A model generated the notes under the pieces. It made no database searches and had not been told where the DNA came from. It saw nothing but the letters and a program-made list of their open reading frames with translations. The translations under genes were made by a program, and so were the position numbers. Positions 27,502 through 35,308 of a stretch of 64,000 nucleotides of DNA are shown one piece after another. Position 1 is the stretch's first letter. Every line of letters begins with the position of its first letter. The DNA lies in assembly GCF_004365175.1 (NCBI RefSeq), contig NZ_SOCE01000001.1, forward strand, positions 3,975,403-4,039,402, read 5' to 3'. The DNA is from Kribbella voronezhensis (GTDB lineage Bacteria > Actinomycetota > Actinomycetes > Propionibacteriales > Kribbellaceae).

Positions 27502-28515
27502 TCACGCCCGGCTGGGTGGGGCGGCGACCGAGCCGCGCTCGATCAGGGTCGGCTCGACGGTGGTGCGGCGGACCCGGCGGTTCGTGTCGACGGCGGAGGT
27601 GACGCGGGCGACGACATCCGCGACCAGCTCGTCGAGCGGCCAGTGGAAGGTGGACAGCGGCGGAGTCAGCAGCTGGGACATCGGCTGGTCGTCGTACCCG
27701 AGCAGGGACAGGTCGTCGGGCAGCCGGATGCCGAGCTCGGCGCAGGCCGCGTACACCCCGAAGGCCATCGAGTCGGCCAGCGCCAGGATGCCGGTCGGTC
27801 GCGGGCGCGCGGTCAGGATCGTGCGGGCGACGTCGGTCGCGCCGGCCAGATCGTGCGGACACGGGACGATGCGGATCTTGAGCTTCAGCCCGAACGCGAT
27901 CCGCTGGGCGATCTCCTCGGCCGGCCGCTCCACCTCGAACCGGCGGGACGGGCTGAGGACGGCGACGCTGCGGTGACCGGCCTCGGCCAGCCGGCGGAGC
28001 GCCGTACTGACGCCGCTCTCGTTGTCGAACAGGACCTCGGACTTCGCCTTCGCGGCCGGCAGTGCGTCGCCGATCGCGATCACGGCCGCCTGCTGGGCGA
28101 TCCTGGCCCAGCCCTTGGCGCCCGGGTCGATCGGAATCACCACGATCGCGTCGGCGCGGTGGTCGACCAGGTGCTGGGCGAGCTCCAGTTGACGGTCGGC
28201 GTCACCGGCCGAGTCGATGATCCAGGCATTGCGGTCCGGGGCGAGCAACTCCCGGCCGAGAGCGGCCGCCAGCCGTTGCTGCCAGAGGTCCTCGAGCGAG
28301 GCGCAGAGGACGCCGATCGAGCCGCTGCGGCCGGATGCGAGGGCGCGGGCGACGGGGTCCGCCTGGTAGCCGAGCCGCTCGGCGGCCTTGTGCACGCGCG
28401 CCTGCGTCTCCGGCGTCCCTTGCAGACCCCGCAGCGCATACGAGACGGCCGCCATCGAGAGGCCGGTCTCCGCCGCGATGTCCTTGAGAGTCGGTCGGCG
28501 GCTGGTTCCGGACAT
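27502..28515 (-). CDS. LacI family transcriptional regulator
   Basis: A 337-residue regulator with an N-terminal HTH (PTLKDIAAETGLSMAAVSYALRG) and hinge helix (VARALASG), followed by a periplasmic-binding-like effector domain (residues 60-330). It is divergent from the amidohydrolase / cysteine dioxygenase operon. Two GAAGCGCTTC-core operators lie between them (28598-28634), a classical LacI-family site type. The effector could be a sugar, but neighbouring enzymes suggest another small metabolite. The ATG at 28515 is set by the HTH; the longer frame reads back through the operators. Confidence 0.93.
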   Translation of the reverse strand: MSGTSRRPTLKDIAAETGLSMAAVSYALRGLQGTPETQARVHKAAERLGYQADPVARALASGRSGSIGVLCASLEDLWQQRLAAALGRELLAPDRNAWIIDSAGDADRQLELAQHLVDHRADAIVVIPIDPGAKGWARIAQQAAVIAIGDALPAAKAKSEVLFDNESGVSTALRRLAEAGHRSVAVLSPSRRFEVERPAEEIAQRIAFGLKLKIRIVPCPHDLAGATDVARTILTARPRPTGILALADSMAFGVYAACAELGIRLPDDLSLLGYDDQPMSQLLTPPLSTFHWPLDELVADVVARVTSAVDTNRRVRRTTVEPTLIERGSVAAPPSRA

Positions 28516-28597
28516 GGGATCGACCCTAGGGCAAGGCTGGGACAAAAGCTGGCCGGTGCCGGTCGTGGGCCGGCGGCGAAGTTGACAAAGCAGGCTT

Positions 28598-28634
28598 TGA
28601 AGCGCTTCACTGTGACTAGCTTGAAGCGCTTCAA
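28598..28634. promoter_or_regulatory. Two LacI-type operators
   Basis: TGAAGCGCTTCA (28598-28609) and TTGAAGCGCTTCAA (28621-28634) are perfect palindromes with centres 24 bp apart. A TTGACA -35 element (28582-28587) precedes the first. They lie 55-90 bp upstream of the amidohydrolase start and about 85-120 bp upstream of the lacI-type start, allowing control of both. Confidence 0.85.
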
Positions 28635-28688
28635 AGCGGCGCGGACTGCCAAGTTGGACCGAGTCGAGATCGAGTGGGAGGGGTGCTG

Positions 28689-29597
28689 GTGACCGGCGTG
28701 ATCGATGTCCACCAGCACCTGTGGCCGGCTGAGTTCGTCGACCGGCTGCGGGCCCGCACCGAGCCGCCGTACTTGGACGGCTGGACCTTGCACACGGCCG
28801 GCGAACCGGCGTACGAGGTGGATCCCGCGGCGCACGAGCTCGGCAAGCGGGTCGCGATCGAGCAGGATGCCGCGACGGCGCTGGCCGGGGTGTCGCTGTC
28901 GAGTCCGCTCGGGATCGAGCAGCTCGGCGATGGCGCACTGCTCGACGCTTGGCACAAAGGCGCGGCCGCGTTGCCCGAGCCTTTCAAGGCCTGGGCCGCT
29001 GTCGACCTTCTCGAGCCGGACTTCGACGGCCTGGAATCCCTGCTGGGTAAGGGTTTCCTCGGTCTGCAGCTACCCGCCCACGTGCTCGGTACGCCGGCCG
29101 CTTGGGCCGAGGCCGGCGAGTTGCTGGCCGTTGCCGAGCGGATGAACAAGCCGATTCTCATCCACCCGGGTCCTGCCGCGTCGCCAGTTGGAGCTGTGCC
29201 GGGGTGGTGGGCGCCGGTGGTCGACTACACGCTGCAGTTGCAGGCGGCTTGGTGGGCGTGGCATGCCTTCGCCGGCCGGACGGCTTTCCCGCGGCTCCGG
29301 CTGTGCTTCGCCGCCGCGGCAGGGCTGGCGCCCGTTCACCACGAGCGGCTCGCTGCGCGCGGCGGTCGCCTGGGGACCATCGATCCGAATCTCTTCGTCG
29401 ACACCTCCAGCTACGGACCGCAGGGGATCGACGCGGTTGCCCGGGTGCTCGGGATCGACCAGGTCGTCCACGGCACCGATCGCCCGTACGCGGGCACCGT
29501 CGAGCTCCGCCAGGGAGCGGCCGCGACCGCGGTGATCCGCTACAACAACCCGCACCGCCTGCTGTTCGGCGTCGACCCGGCGGCGGCGGAGAGATGA
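28689..29597 (+). CDS. Amidohydrolase family protein (metal-dependent, TIM barrel)
   Basis: A 302-residue protein of the amidohydrolase_2 type (decarboxylase/lactonase-like). An N-terminal metal motif VIDVHQHLW is followed by barrel strands with LIHPGP, and a C-terminal catalytic-type Asp in VHGTDRPYAG. It likely hydrolyses or decarboxylates a small organic acid or lactam; the substrate is unknown. GTG at 28689 is preferred, after GGGAGGGG. It is the first gene of the LacI-regulated operon. Its stop overlaps the start of a 39-codon ORF (ATGA). Confidence 0.85.
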   Translation: MTGVIDVHQHLWPAEFVDRLRARTEPPYLDGWTLHTAGEPAYEVDPAAHELGKRVAIEQDAATALAGVSLSSPLGIEQLGDGALLDAWHKGAAALPEPFKAWAAVDLLEPDFDGLESLLGKGFLGLQLPAHVLGTPAAWAEAGELLAVAERMNKPILIHPGPAASPVGAVPGWWAPVVDYTLQLQAAWWAWHAFAGRTAFPRLRLCFAAAAGLAPVHHERLAARGGRLGTIDPNLFVDTSSYGPQGIDAVARVLGIDQVVHGTDRPYAGTVELRQGAAATAVIRYNNPHRLLFGVDPAAAER

Positions 29598-29713
29598 ACC
29601 AGTACAGACTTTCCGGCCGCGGTCGAGCCGGAGACCCCGCGCTCCGTCGTACGGGGAACCACTATCAACCATGCCGAGTGTTCGGCGTCTTCTCCGAGAG
29701 GGGAGTGCAGTGA
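29594..29713 (+). CDS. Possible 39-residue bridging peptide
   Basis: A small ORF exactly filling the gap between the amidohydrolase and the cysteine dioxygenase genes. Its ATG overlaps the upstream stop (ATGA, 29594-29597) and its TGA overlaps the downstream GTG (GTGA, 29710-29713). The upstream GGAGAG is a usable ribosome site. The peptide is basic with one cysteine. It may only couple translation, act as a leader, or be a true small protein. Chance cannot be excluded for so short a frame. Confidence 0.4.
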   Translation: MNQYRLSGRGRAGDPALRRTGNHYQPCRVFGVFSERGVQ

Positions 29714-30273
29714 CTGTTCAGCAAGTTTCCGACGCACCCGTCGTTCCCGCGCGTCAGGCCAGCCGGCTCGTGGAGCTCAATGGCTGTCTGTCATTGGACA
29801 ACCTGCCGGGACGAGACCTCGAGCCCAGTGAACTGGCCGAGCTGGCCGGCGGGATCGCGGCCCAGCCGCACCTGTGGGAGGACAAGGTCGCCTACAGCGA
29901 CGAGGAGCGTGTCTTCGCCTCGCTGCACCGCGACGCCAACGTGGACGTCTGGCTGATCTGCTGGACTCCGGTCAACGACACCGGCTGGCACGACCACGAC
30001 GTCTCCTCGGGCGCGGTCGCCGTCGCGCGCGGCAAACTCGTCGAGCACAACCTGGCGATCGGCGTCGAGTCGGTCGAGACCGAGATCGAAGCCGGCGACG
30101 TGTACGGCTTCGGCCCCGACCACATCCACCGCGTCGTCGGCCTCGACAAGGGCAGCGTGACCGTCCACGCCTACAGCCCACCGCTGTGGCGAATGGGCCA
30201 GTACTCCGTCAGGGACAACGTCCTGCGCCGGGTCTCCGTGTCGTACGCCGACGAACTGCGCCCGCTCGACTGA
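29710..30273 (+). CDS. Cysteine dioxygenase family protein
   Basis: A 187-residue cupin. The iron-ligand set His94, His96 (GWHDHD) and His138/His140 (GPDHIHRV), plus the conserved Tyr in VHAYSPPLW, mark type I cysteine dioxygenase, which oxidises L-cysteine to cysteine sulfinate. GTG at 29710 follows GAGAGGGGAG. A rhodanese gene often follows this family in actinobacteria but is absent here. Placement in a LacI-controlled operon with an amidohydrolase is unusual. A related thiol dioxygenase specificity is possible. Confidence 0.88.
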   Translation: MTVQQVSDAPVVPARQASRLVELNGCLSLDNLPGRDLEPSELAELAGGIAAQPHLWEDKVAYSDEERVFASLHRDANVDVWLICWTPVNDTGWHDHDVSSGAVAVARGKLVEHNLAIGVESVETEIEAGDVYGFGPDHIHRVVGLDKGSVTVHAYSPPLWRMGQYSVRDNVLRRVSVSYADELRPLD

Positions 30274-30285
30274 CCCGTCCACGAG

Positions 30286-30314
30286 CCGCCCGTCTCCCCT
30301 CCGGAGCCGGGCGG
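30286..30314 (+). terminator. Terminator after the cysteine dioxygenase gene
   Basis: The stem CCGCCCG (30286-30292) pairs with CGGGCGG (30308-30314), with inner CTCC/GGAG pairing, followed by TTT. It lies 12 bp after the stop and between convergent genes. Confidence 0.7.
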
Positions 30315-30332
30315 TTTCGCTGACCCGGCAGG

Positions 30333-31007
30333 TCATCCCGCGAGCTGTGCCGCGAGCTCCTCGAAGTCGGCCACGACGAGGTCGGGCGCGGTGAACGTCT
30401 TCGGGTACGGCGTCCGTCGCCGGTCGATGTACCACCCCTGGAGACCGGCACGCTTGGCGCCGTCGATGTCCCACGGGTGAACGGCCGCCAGCGCCATTCG
30501 ATCCAGCGGCACTTTGCACACCTCGGCCGCATACTCGTACGCCGCTCGGTGCGGCTTCCAGCGACCCGGCTTCGTCACGTCCAGCCGCTGCTCGAGGAGC
30601 GGCAACACTCCCGCGTCGGTGAACATCTGCTCCGACATCCGCGCGGCGCCGTTGGTCAGTGTCACGAGCCGGACCCCCGCTTCGTGCAGACGCCGAAGTC
30701 CCGGTACGACGTCGGGGTGAAGTTTCAGCTGGGTCATCCCGGACAGCACACTCCGGACCGCATCGTCGCCGGAGTCCACTCCGGCGGCGGCGAGCTGGCC
30801 GGTGAGAATGTCGGCGGCGATCGCGCCGAAGTCCGCGGACGTCTCGACAGCGGTCAGCGCGAACCCGTCCCGGAGCACGGCGGCGAACCAGGTGTCGAGG
30901 CTGTCGCCGGGCAGTCCGGCGGCCTCGAACCGCTGCCGCATCGGGGTCAGATCTGACAGCGTCTCGTTGACATCAAGTACCAATACCTCAGGGCGGCTTG
31001 CAGCCAT
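30333..31007 (-). CDS. HAD family hydrolase, haloacid dehalogenase type II
   Basis: A 224-residue HAD enzyme. The nucleophile motif is LVLDVNETLSD, where the DVNET form marks the type II 2-haloacid dehalogenase branch. Motif II Thr is in LVTLTNG, Lys in TKPGRWKPH, and the motif IV area is AVHPWDIDGAKRAG. The natural substrate may be a 2-haloacid or a small phosphate. ATG at 31007 follows GAAGGGG. It diverges from a TetR gene and shares a 53-bp promoter region with a clear dyad. Confidence 0.88.
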   Translation of the reverse strand: MAASRPEVLVLDVNETLSDLTPMRQRFEAAGLPGDSLDTWFAAVLRDGFALTAVETSADFGAIAADILTGQLAAAGVDSGDDAVRSVLSGMTQLKLHPDVVPGLRRLHEAGVRLVTLTNGAARMSEQMFTDAGVLPLLEQRLDVTKPGRWKPHRAAYEYAAEVCKVPLDRMALAAVHPWDIDGAKRAGLQGWYIDRRRTPYPKTFTAPDLVVADFEELAAQLAG

Positions 31008-31025
31008 CACGACCCCTTCCATAAA

Positions 31026-31045
31026 CTTGGACCAGTCGTTCCAAG
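31026..31045. promoter_or_regulatory. TetR operator between the HAD and TetR genes
   Basis: CTTGGA (31026-31031) and TCCAAG (31040-31045) form a perfect 6-8-6 inverted repeat in the 52-bp divergent gap. It covers the space where both promoters must lie, so one TetR dimer could repress both genes. Confidence 0.7.
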
Positions 31046-31059
31046 ATAAGGGGTGCGCG

Positions 31060-31662
31060 GTGCCGGATGTCAAACACTTCGAACCGGAGGGAGTCCTCGG
31101 TGTCGCCGAGTTGCTGTTCTGGCGGCAAGGCGTTGCGGCGACCGGGATCCAGGACGTGGTGGCGGCGACCGGCCTGAGCCGGTCGAGTCTCTACAACGCC
31201 TTCGGCGGCAAGGACGCTTTGTACGTCGGCGCTCTGCGGCGGTACGTCGAGCACCGCTCGACGCCGATGTTCAGTCGACTCGCAGAGGATCGTCGGGGCC
31301 TCCCGGCCATCGAGGACTTCTTCAGCCGGCTCGTCTCGGTGCGCTGCAGAGGCGAGTTCGCCGGTTGGGGCTGCCTCGTGTCGAACGCCCACCTCGAAAA
31401 CCCTTCCGGTGAAGCAAAGACAGTCCTGGACAACCACCAGGCCGGCCTGAAAGCCGCACTGCAGTCCGCCCTCGAAACCGCCGCCGAGCTGAAGCAGCTT
31501 CGTCCTGGCCTCGACTTGAGCGCAACAGCGGAACACCTCACGCTCCTCGCCTACGCCATCAACCTCCGCTCCCGCGCCGGCGCGTCGCCTGATCAGCTCA
31601 AGACCGCGGTTGCTGCCGCACTGAGCCCGCTGGCGCGCGACCCGCGTCGACAAGGCCGGTAA
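31060..31662 (+). CDS. TetR/AcrR family transcriptional regulator
   Basis: A 200-residue regulator. N-terminal HTH: GIQDVVAATGLSRSSLYNAFGGKDALY. It has the C-terminal helical domain of the TetR_C_11-like group (CLVSNAHLENPSGEAKTVLDNH). GTG at 31060 follows AAGGGG. It is divergent from the HAD dehalogenase gene with the operator dyad between them, so it probably controls that gene and itself. Confidence 0.9.
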   Translation: MPDVKHFEPEGVLGVAELLFWRQGVAATGIQDVVAATGLSRSSLYNAFGGKDALYVGALRRYVEHRSTPMFSRLAEDRRGLPAIEDFFSRLVSVRCRGEFAGWGCLVSNAHLENPSGEAKTVLDNHQAGLKAALQSALETAAELKQLRPGLDLSATAEHLTLLAYAINLRSRAGASPDQLKTAVAAALSPLARDPRRQGR

Positions 31663-31787
31663 CGGAAGCTGTGGATCCAGAAGCCTGATTCCCGGCGGAT
31701 CGGATGAACTGATCTGCCCCGGGTTGCCCTGAGGTGCCCCGGGATCTGGCCTGCCGCGTCGAAGCCGGCGCCTCGAGACTCGGCGGT

Positions 31788-32600
31788 ATGACGACTTCTG
31801 TTGATCTTGAGACGCACTACACGAGCCGGCATGACGAGGGGAGCCGGCTGAGCTCGACGTTGAAGGGGCAGTTGGAACTCGCGCGGGTGCGGGACCTGTT
31901 GGAGCGGTACCTGCCGGAGCCGCCGGCCGTCGTCGGGGACATCGGAGGCGGCCCGGGCGTCCACGCGAGCTGGCTGCAGGGCAGGGGGTACGACGTCGAG
32001 TTGCTGGATCCGGTGCAGCGGCATGTCGACCAAGCAGTGGCGGCCGGAATCGACGCAGTACAAGGGGATGCGCGGCGGTTGCCGTGGGAGAACGAGTACT
32101 TCGACGCGGTGTTGCTGGCCGGGCCGATGTACCACCTGCCCGAGGCCGCGGATCGGCGGCTGGCGTTGCGGGAGGCGGTCCGGGTGATCCGGCCGGGCGG
32201 GTTCATCGCGGTGATCGCGATCAACCGGGCGGCGAACCTGATCGGGGCGACGCTCGCGAACAAACTGCAGCAGCGGGAGAAGATCGTCCGCGAGATTCTC
32301 GAGAGCGGGTTCAGTCCCGACAACGAGCGGATGGCCGAGACGACGTACCACACCGTCACGCAGTTGCGGACCGAGTTGACCAACGCCGGGTTGCGGGCCG
32401 TCACGGTGCACGGGCTCACCGGGCCGGGCGGCTGGCTGACCGTCGCCATCGACGCGCACTTCAAGGATCAGCCGTTGCCGGCCTCGCTGAGCGACCCCGA
32501 TCCGTTGCAGACCGCACTGGCCTGCACGCGGATGGCCGATCAGTACCCCGAACTGATCGCTTCCAGTTCGCTCCTCTTCGCCGTCGGCCAGCGTGCTTAG
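31788..32600 (+). CDS. Class I SAM-dependent methyltransferase
   Basis: A 270-residue methyltransferase. Motif I is VVGDIGGGPGVHA (residues 48-60), the acidic residue ending strand 2 is in VELLDPV, and motif III is near LREAVRVIRPGGFI. The substrate is unknown. The start at 31788 gives a complete N-terminus. It overlaps the next gene by 8 bp, implying co-expression with a Prim-Pol-like protein. Confidence 0.87.
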   Translation: MTTSVDLETHYTSRHDEGSRLSSTLKGQLELARVRDLLERYLPEPPAVVGDIGGGPGVHASWLQGRGYDVELLDPVQRHVDQAVAAGIDAVQGDARRLPWENEYFDAVLLAGPMYHLPEAADRRLALREAVRVIRPGGFIAVIAINRAANLIGATLANKLQQREKIVREILESGFSPDNERMAETTYHTVTQLRTELTNAGLRAVTVHGLTGPGGWLTVAIDAHFKDQPLPASLSDPDPLQTALACTRMADQYPELIASSSLLFAVGQRA

Positions 32601-33111
32601 GGAGCGACTCCGGCGACGTGCAGTCCGGTACGTCGAGAACGGGTGGACCGTGGCGCCGCTGGTCGTCCCGAGAGACGGCGTGTGCCTCTGCATTCGTGGT
32701 GACTGCGTCGATCCGCACCTGGCCGGGTCGGTCGTCCGCAGCGTCCGGCAGGCCGATGCGATCTGGAGCGAGCATCCGTGGGACATCGCGTTGATCACCG
32801 ACGCGTACGACGTGGTCGACGTGCCGGCGCAGTACGGCGCGTTGCTGAACCAGTTGCTCAAGGCAACGTGTCCGACAGCGATGGCGCCGGCTCGGCGACA
32901 CTGGTGGTTCTTCGTCGTGGGTGGTTCGGTGCCGGCCGCCAAGGTCGCGGCGGCAGGCGGCGTACTGCGCTCCGGGCCGGGTGAGTGGGTGCCGGCACCT
33001 GGCACCTCCACCGAAGCCACCGGGCGCATCCGCTGGCTGGTTCATCCGCACGTCACCAAGTGGCGGCCGTACCAGCGCCGGGATCCGATCGATGTCGTCC
33101 TCCCGACCTGA
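32593..33111 (+). CDS. Prim-Pol-like (bifunctional primase/polymerase N-terminal) domain protein
   Basis: A 172-residue protein. Its pattern resembles the short prim-pol N-terminal proteins of actinobacteria: YVENGWTVAPL, a Cys pair in CLCIRGDC, ADAIWSEHPWDIAL, VVDVPAQYG, and RIRWLVHPHV. No helicase or C-terminal domain is attached. Whether it makes primers is unknown; many such proteins lack the full catalytic triad. The start is GTG at 32593, inside the methyltransferase gene. It is not next to any replicon or phage gene. Confidence 0.65.
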   Translation: MLRERLRRRAVRYVENGWTVAPLVVPRDGVCLCIRGDCVDPHLAGSVVRSVRQADAIWSEHPWDIALITDAYDVVDVPAQYGALLNQLLKATCPTAMAPARRHWWFFVVGGSVPAAKVAAAGGVLRSGPGEWVPAPGTSTEATGRIRWLVHPHVTKWRPYQRRDPIDVVLPT

Positions 33112-33117
33112 CGGTTC

Positions 33118-33133
33118 TCTGACTATAGTCAGA
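33118..33133. promoter_or_regulatory. Autoregulatory palindrome over the -10 of the MarR-GNAT gene
   Basis: TCTGACTATAGTCAGA is a perfect 16-bp palindrome ending two bases before the ATG at 33136. It contains TATAGT (33124-33129), a good -10 hexamer. Transcription would begin about at the ATG, giving a leaderless mRNA repressed by the gene's own MarR domain. Confidence 0.75.
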
Positions 33134-33135
33134 AA

Positions 33136-34014
33136 ATGGGGATCGCCGATGTCCGGAGATTCAACCGGACCGTGACGCAGCGGATCGGTGCGCTCAACGA
33201 CGCGTATATGTCGCGCGACCGGCCGCTCGGGCAGGCGCGGGTGCTGTGGGAGATCGGGCCGGACGGCTGCGACGTCCGGGCGTTGCGGGCGCGGCTCGAT
33301 CTCGACTCCGGCTATCTGAGTCGTCTCCTCCGCGTGCTCGAGAACGACGGGCTGGTCGAGGTGAAGCAGAGCGGTGACGACGGCCGGGTCCGCATCGCCC
33401 GGCTGACCGAGCACGGCCGGACCGAGCGGGCTGTGCTCGATCAGCGGTCGGACGAACTCGCGGAGTCGATCCTCGATCCGCTCAGCGAGCGGCAGCGCCA
33501 ACGACTGATCACCGCGATGGGCGAGGTCGAACGGTTGCTGATCGCCTCGACCGTCCAGATCGGCATCGTCGACCCGCGACGCCCGGAGGCGAAGTTCTGC
33601 GTGCAGTCGTACTTCGAGGAGTTGGGCACCCGCTTCGACGGCGGCTTCGACCAAGCGCGGACCATCTCGGCCGACGTCGACGAGTTGACCTTGCCCGCCG
33701 GGCTGCTCCTGGTCGCGACGCTGCATGCCGAGCCGGTCGGGTGTGGTGGGTTGAAGTTCCACGCGGGCGAGCCGGCCGAGGTGAAGCGGATGTGGGTCTC
33801 CCCGGACGTGCGCGGTCTCGGCCTCGGCCGGCGGTTGCTGACAGAGCTCGAAAAGCAGGCGTCGGCCCGAGGTACCGCAGTACTGCGGCTCGAAACCAAC
33901 CGCAGTCTGACTGAGGCGATCGCTCTGTATCGCGCGGCCGGCTATGTGGAGGTCGAAGCCTTCAACGACGAGCCGTATGCGCATCACTGGTTCGAGAAGC
34001 GGCTGGCTGAGTAG
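33136..34014 (+). CDS. MarR-type regulator fused to a GNAT acetyltransferase
   Basis: A 292-residue fusion. An N-terminal MarR winged helix (about 30-105, ALRARLDLDSGYLSRLLRVLENDGLVE) is followed by a GNAT domain (about 150-290) with acetyl-CoA motif VRGLGLGRRLL and ALYRAAGYVEVE. Fusions of this kind occur in many bacteria; the acetylated substrate is unknown. The mRNA appears leaderless: no ribosome site, and a TATAGT -10 seven bases upstream, inside a perfect palindrome likely bound by the MarR part. Confidence 0.9.
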   Translation: MGIADVRRFNRTVTQRIGALNDAYMSRDRPLGQARVLWEIGPDGCDVRALRARLDLDSGYLSRLLRVLENDGLVEVKQSGDDGRVRIARLTEHGRTERAVLDQRSDELAESILDPLSERQRQRLITAMGEVERLLIASTVQIGIVDPRRPEAKFCVQSYFEELGTRFDGGFDQARTISADVDELTLPAGLLLVATLHAEPVGCGGLKFHAGEPAEVKRMWVSPDVRGLGLGRRLLTELEKQASARGTAVLRLETNRSLTEAIALYRAAGYVEVEAFNDEPYAHHWFEKRLAE

Positions 34015-34040
34015 TCCCCTGATACTGCTCAGCCAGCCGC
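33999..34040. terminator. Bidirectional terminator overlapping a gene end
   Basis: A perfect 13-bp stem: GCGGCTGGCTGAG (33999-34011, the last codons of the MarR-GNAT gene) with CTCAGCCAGCCGC (34028-34040). The 16-nt loop contains the stop codon region. It separates two convergent genes. Confidence 0.75.
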
Positions 34041-34053
34041 GACGCCTCCAGAG

Positions 34054-35169
34054 CTAGGGGTGCCGCAGCACGCCCAGCAGCCCGTGGGTCTCGTCGTCGA
34101 TGCCGGCGGAGAACCAGACGGCGTCCGTGCCACCGGTGGTCGCCGTACCGGGCAGCAGGGCCCAGAGTCCGGGGATCACCAGGGTGTGGCCGTGGGTGTC
34201 CTTGACCTGGCCGGCGATCTTGCCGGCGAAGCGGCCGTGGGACTTGGCCTTGACGACGTTGATGCGGCCGTCGCCGAAGTTGCCGATCAGGAGGGCGCCG
34301 GCCTGCTCGCCCCACGAAGCAGGCGCGATCGCCAGGCCCCACGGTGCGTTCAGCGAACCCCGGGAGGCGATCCGGTCGACGAAGTGACCGTCCACGGTGT
34401 ACTCGTCGACGAATCCCAAGCCGCGACCGGCGGCTTCCTCACCGGTCTTCGGGTCCACCTTGGCGTAGGCGACGAAGATCCGGCCGTTGAGCGTCTGCAC
34501 GTTGAAGGGCGCGTAGCCCTTCGGCAGGAAGAAGTCCCGGAACGCCCACCACGGTTGCTTGACCGGGTGGAAGGCGTTGTCGAAGACGTCGATCCGGCGC
34601 TGCGCGAAGTTCGCGGCGTACAGCTGGTCGCCCTTCTTGGCGGTGGCGATGGCGAGACCGGTGTAGACCGCGCCCGGCGTGGTCGCCTTGATCTCGGCGG
34701 CACCGATCAGCGGGCTGACCGGCGGGCCCCAGGCAGCGATCTGACCGGTCAGCGTGGCGAAGATGAACCGCGCCGGCGCACTGACCGTGCCGTTGGTGAG
34801 CACGAAGCCGGTGCCCGAGTTGTTCACCTGACCGGTCGGGTGCGGTACGCCGACGCGGACGGTGGGGACCTTCGTCGCGGTGGTCGAACCCGCGGCCGAG
34901 GAGTACAGCGTGGAGGACGAGGTGCCTTCGTTCGACGCCCAGATCGGCGTGGTCGCGCCGAGCGAGAGACCCCACGGGTTGACCAGATCGGGATCCTGCA
35001 ACGCTGCCTTGCCCGGCAGGTCCGACACGAGGTTGACCTGCTGTACGGCGAGGTCGTGGTGGTGACCGTAGGACTCGTGCGCGCTGGCAGTGCTCGGTGC
35101 GACCAGGGCCAGTCCGCCGATCAAGGCGGTGGCGACGGCGAGTGGTCGGCCTTTGGTACGTAGCGACAT
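34054..35169 (-). CDS. Secreted TIGR03118 family protein
   Basis: A 371-residue exported protein. Signal peptide (1-30, cut near ASA-HES), then a beta-propeller-like domain with NPWGLSLGATTPIWASNEG, VYTGLAIA, LYAANFAQRRIDVFDN and LNAPWGLAIAP. This matches the TIGR03118 family, whose function is unknown. The start at 35169 is chosen because AGGAAAG precedes it. It is monocistronic. Confidence 0.88.
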   Translation of the reverse strand: MSLRTKGRPLAVATALIGGLALVAPSTASAHESYGHHHDLAVQQVNLVSDLPGKAALQDPDLVNPWGLSLGATTPIWASNEGTSSSTLYSSAAGSTTATKVPTVRVGVPHPTGQVNNSGTGFVLTNGTVSAPARFIFATLTGQIAAWGPPVSPLIGAAEIKATTPGAVYTGLAIATAKKGDQLYAANFAQRRIDVFDNAFHPVKQPWWAFRDFFLPKGYAPFNVQTLNGRIFVAYAKVDPKTGEEAAGRGLGFVDEYTVDGHFVDRIASRGSLNAPWGLAIAPASWGEQAGALLIGNFGDGRINVVKAKSHGRFAGKIAGQVKDTHGHTLVIPGLWALLPGTATTGGTDAVWFSAGIDDETHGLLGVLRHP

Positions 35170-35308
35170 GACACTTTCCTGTCGGTTGGGAAGTGGAACA
35201 TCGCCTATACGGACGAAACGTGGCGCCGGTTCAGCCCTTTCGCAACGGAATGCCAGTCGGTCGGAACTGGGTATGGATCGTGCGCTCGCCGCCACTTAGC
35301 GTCAGGGA

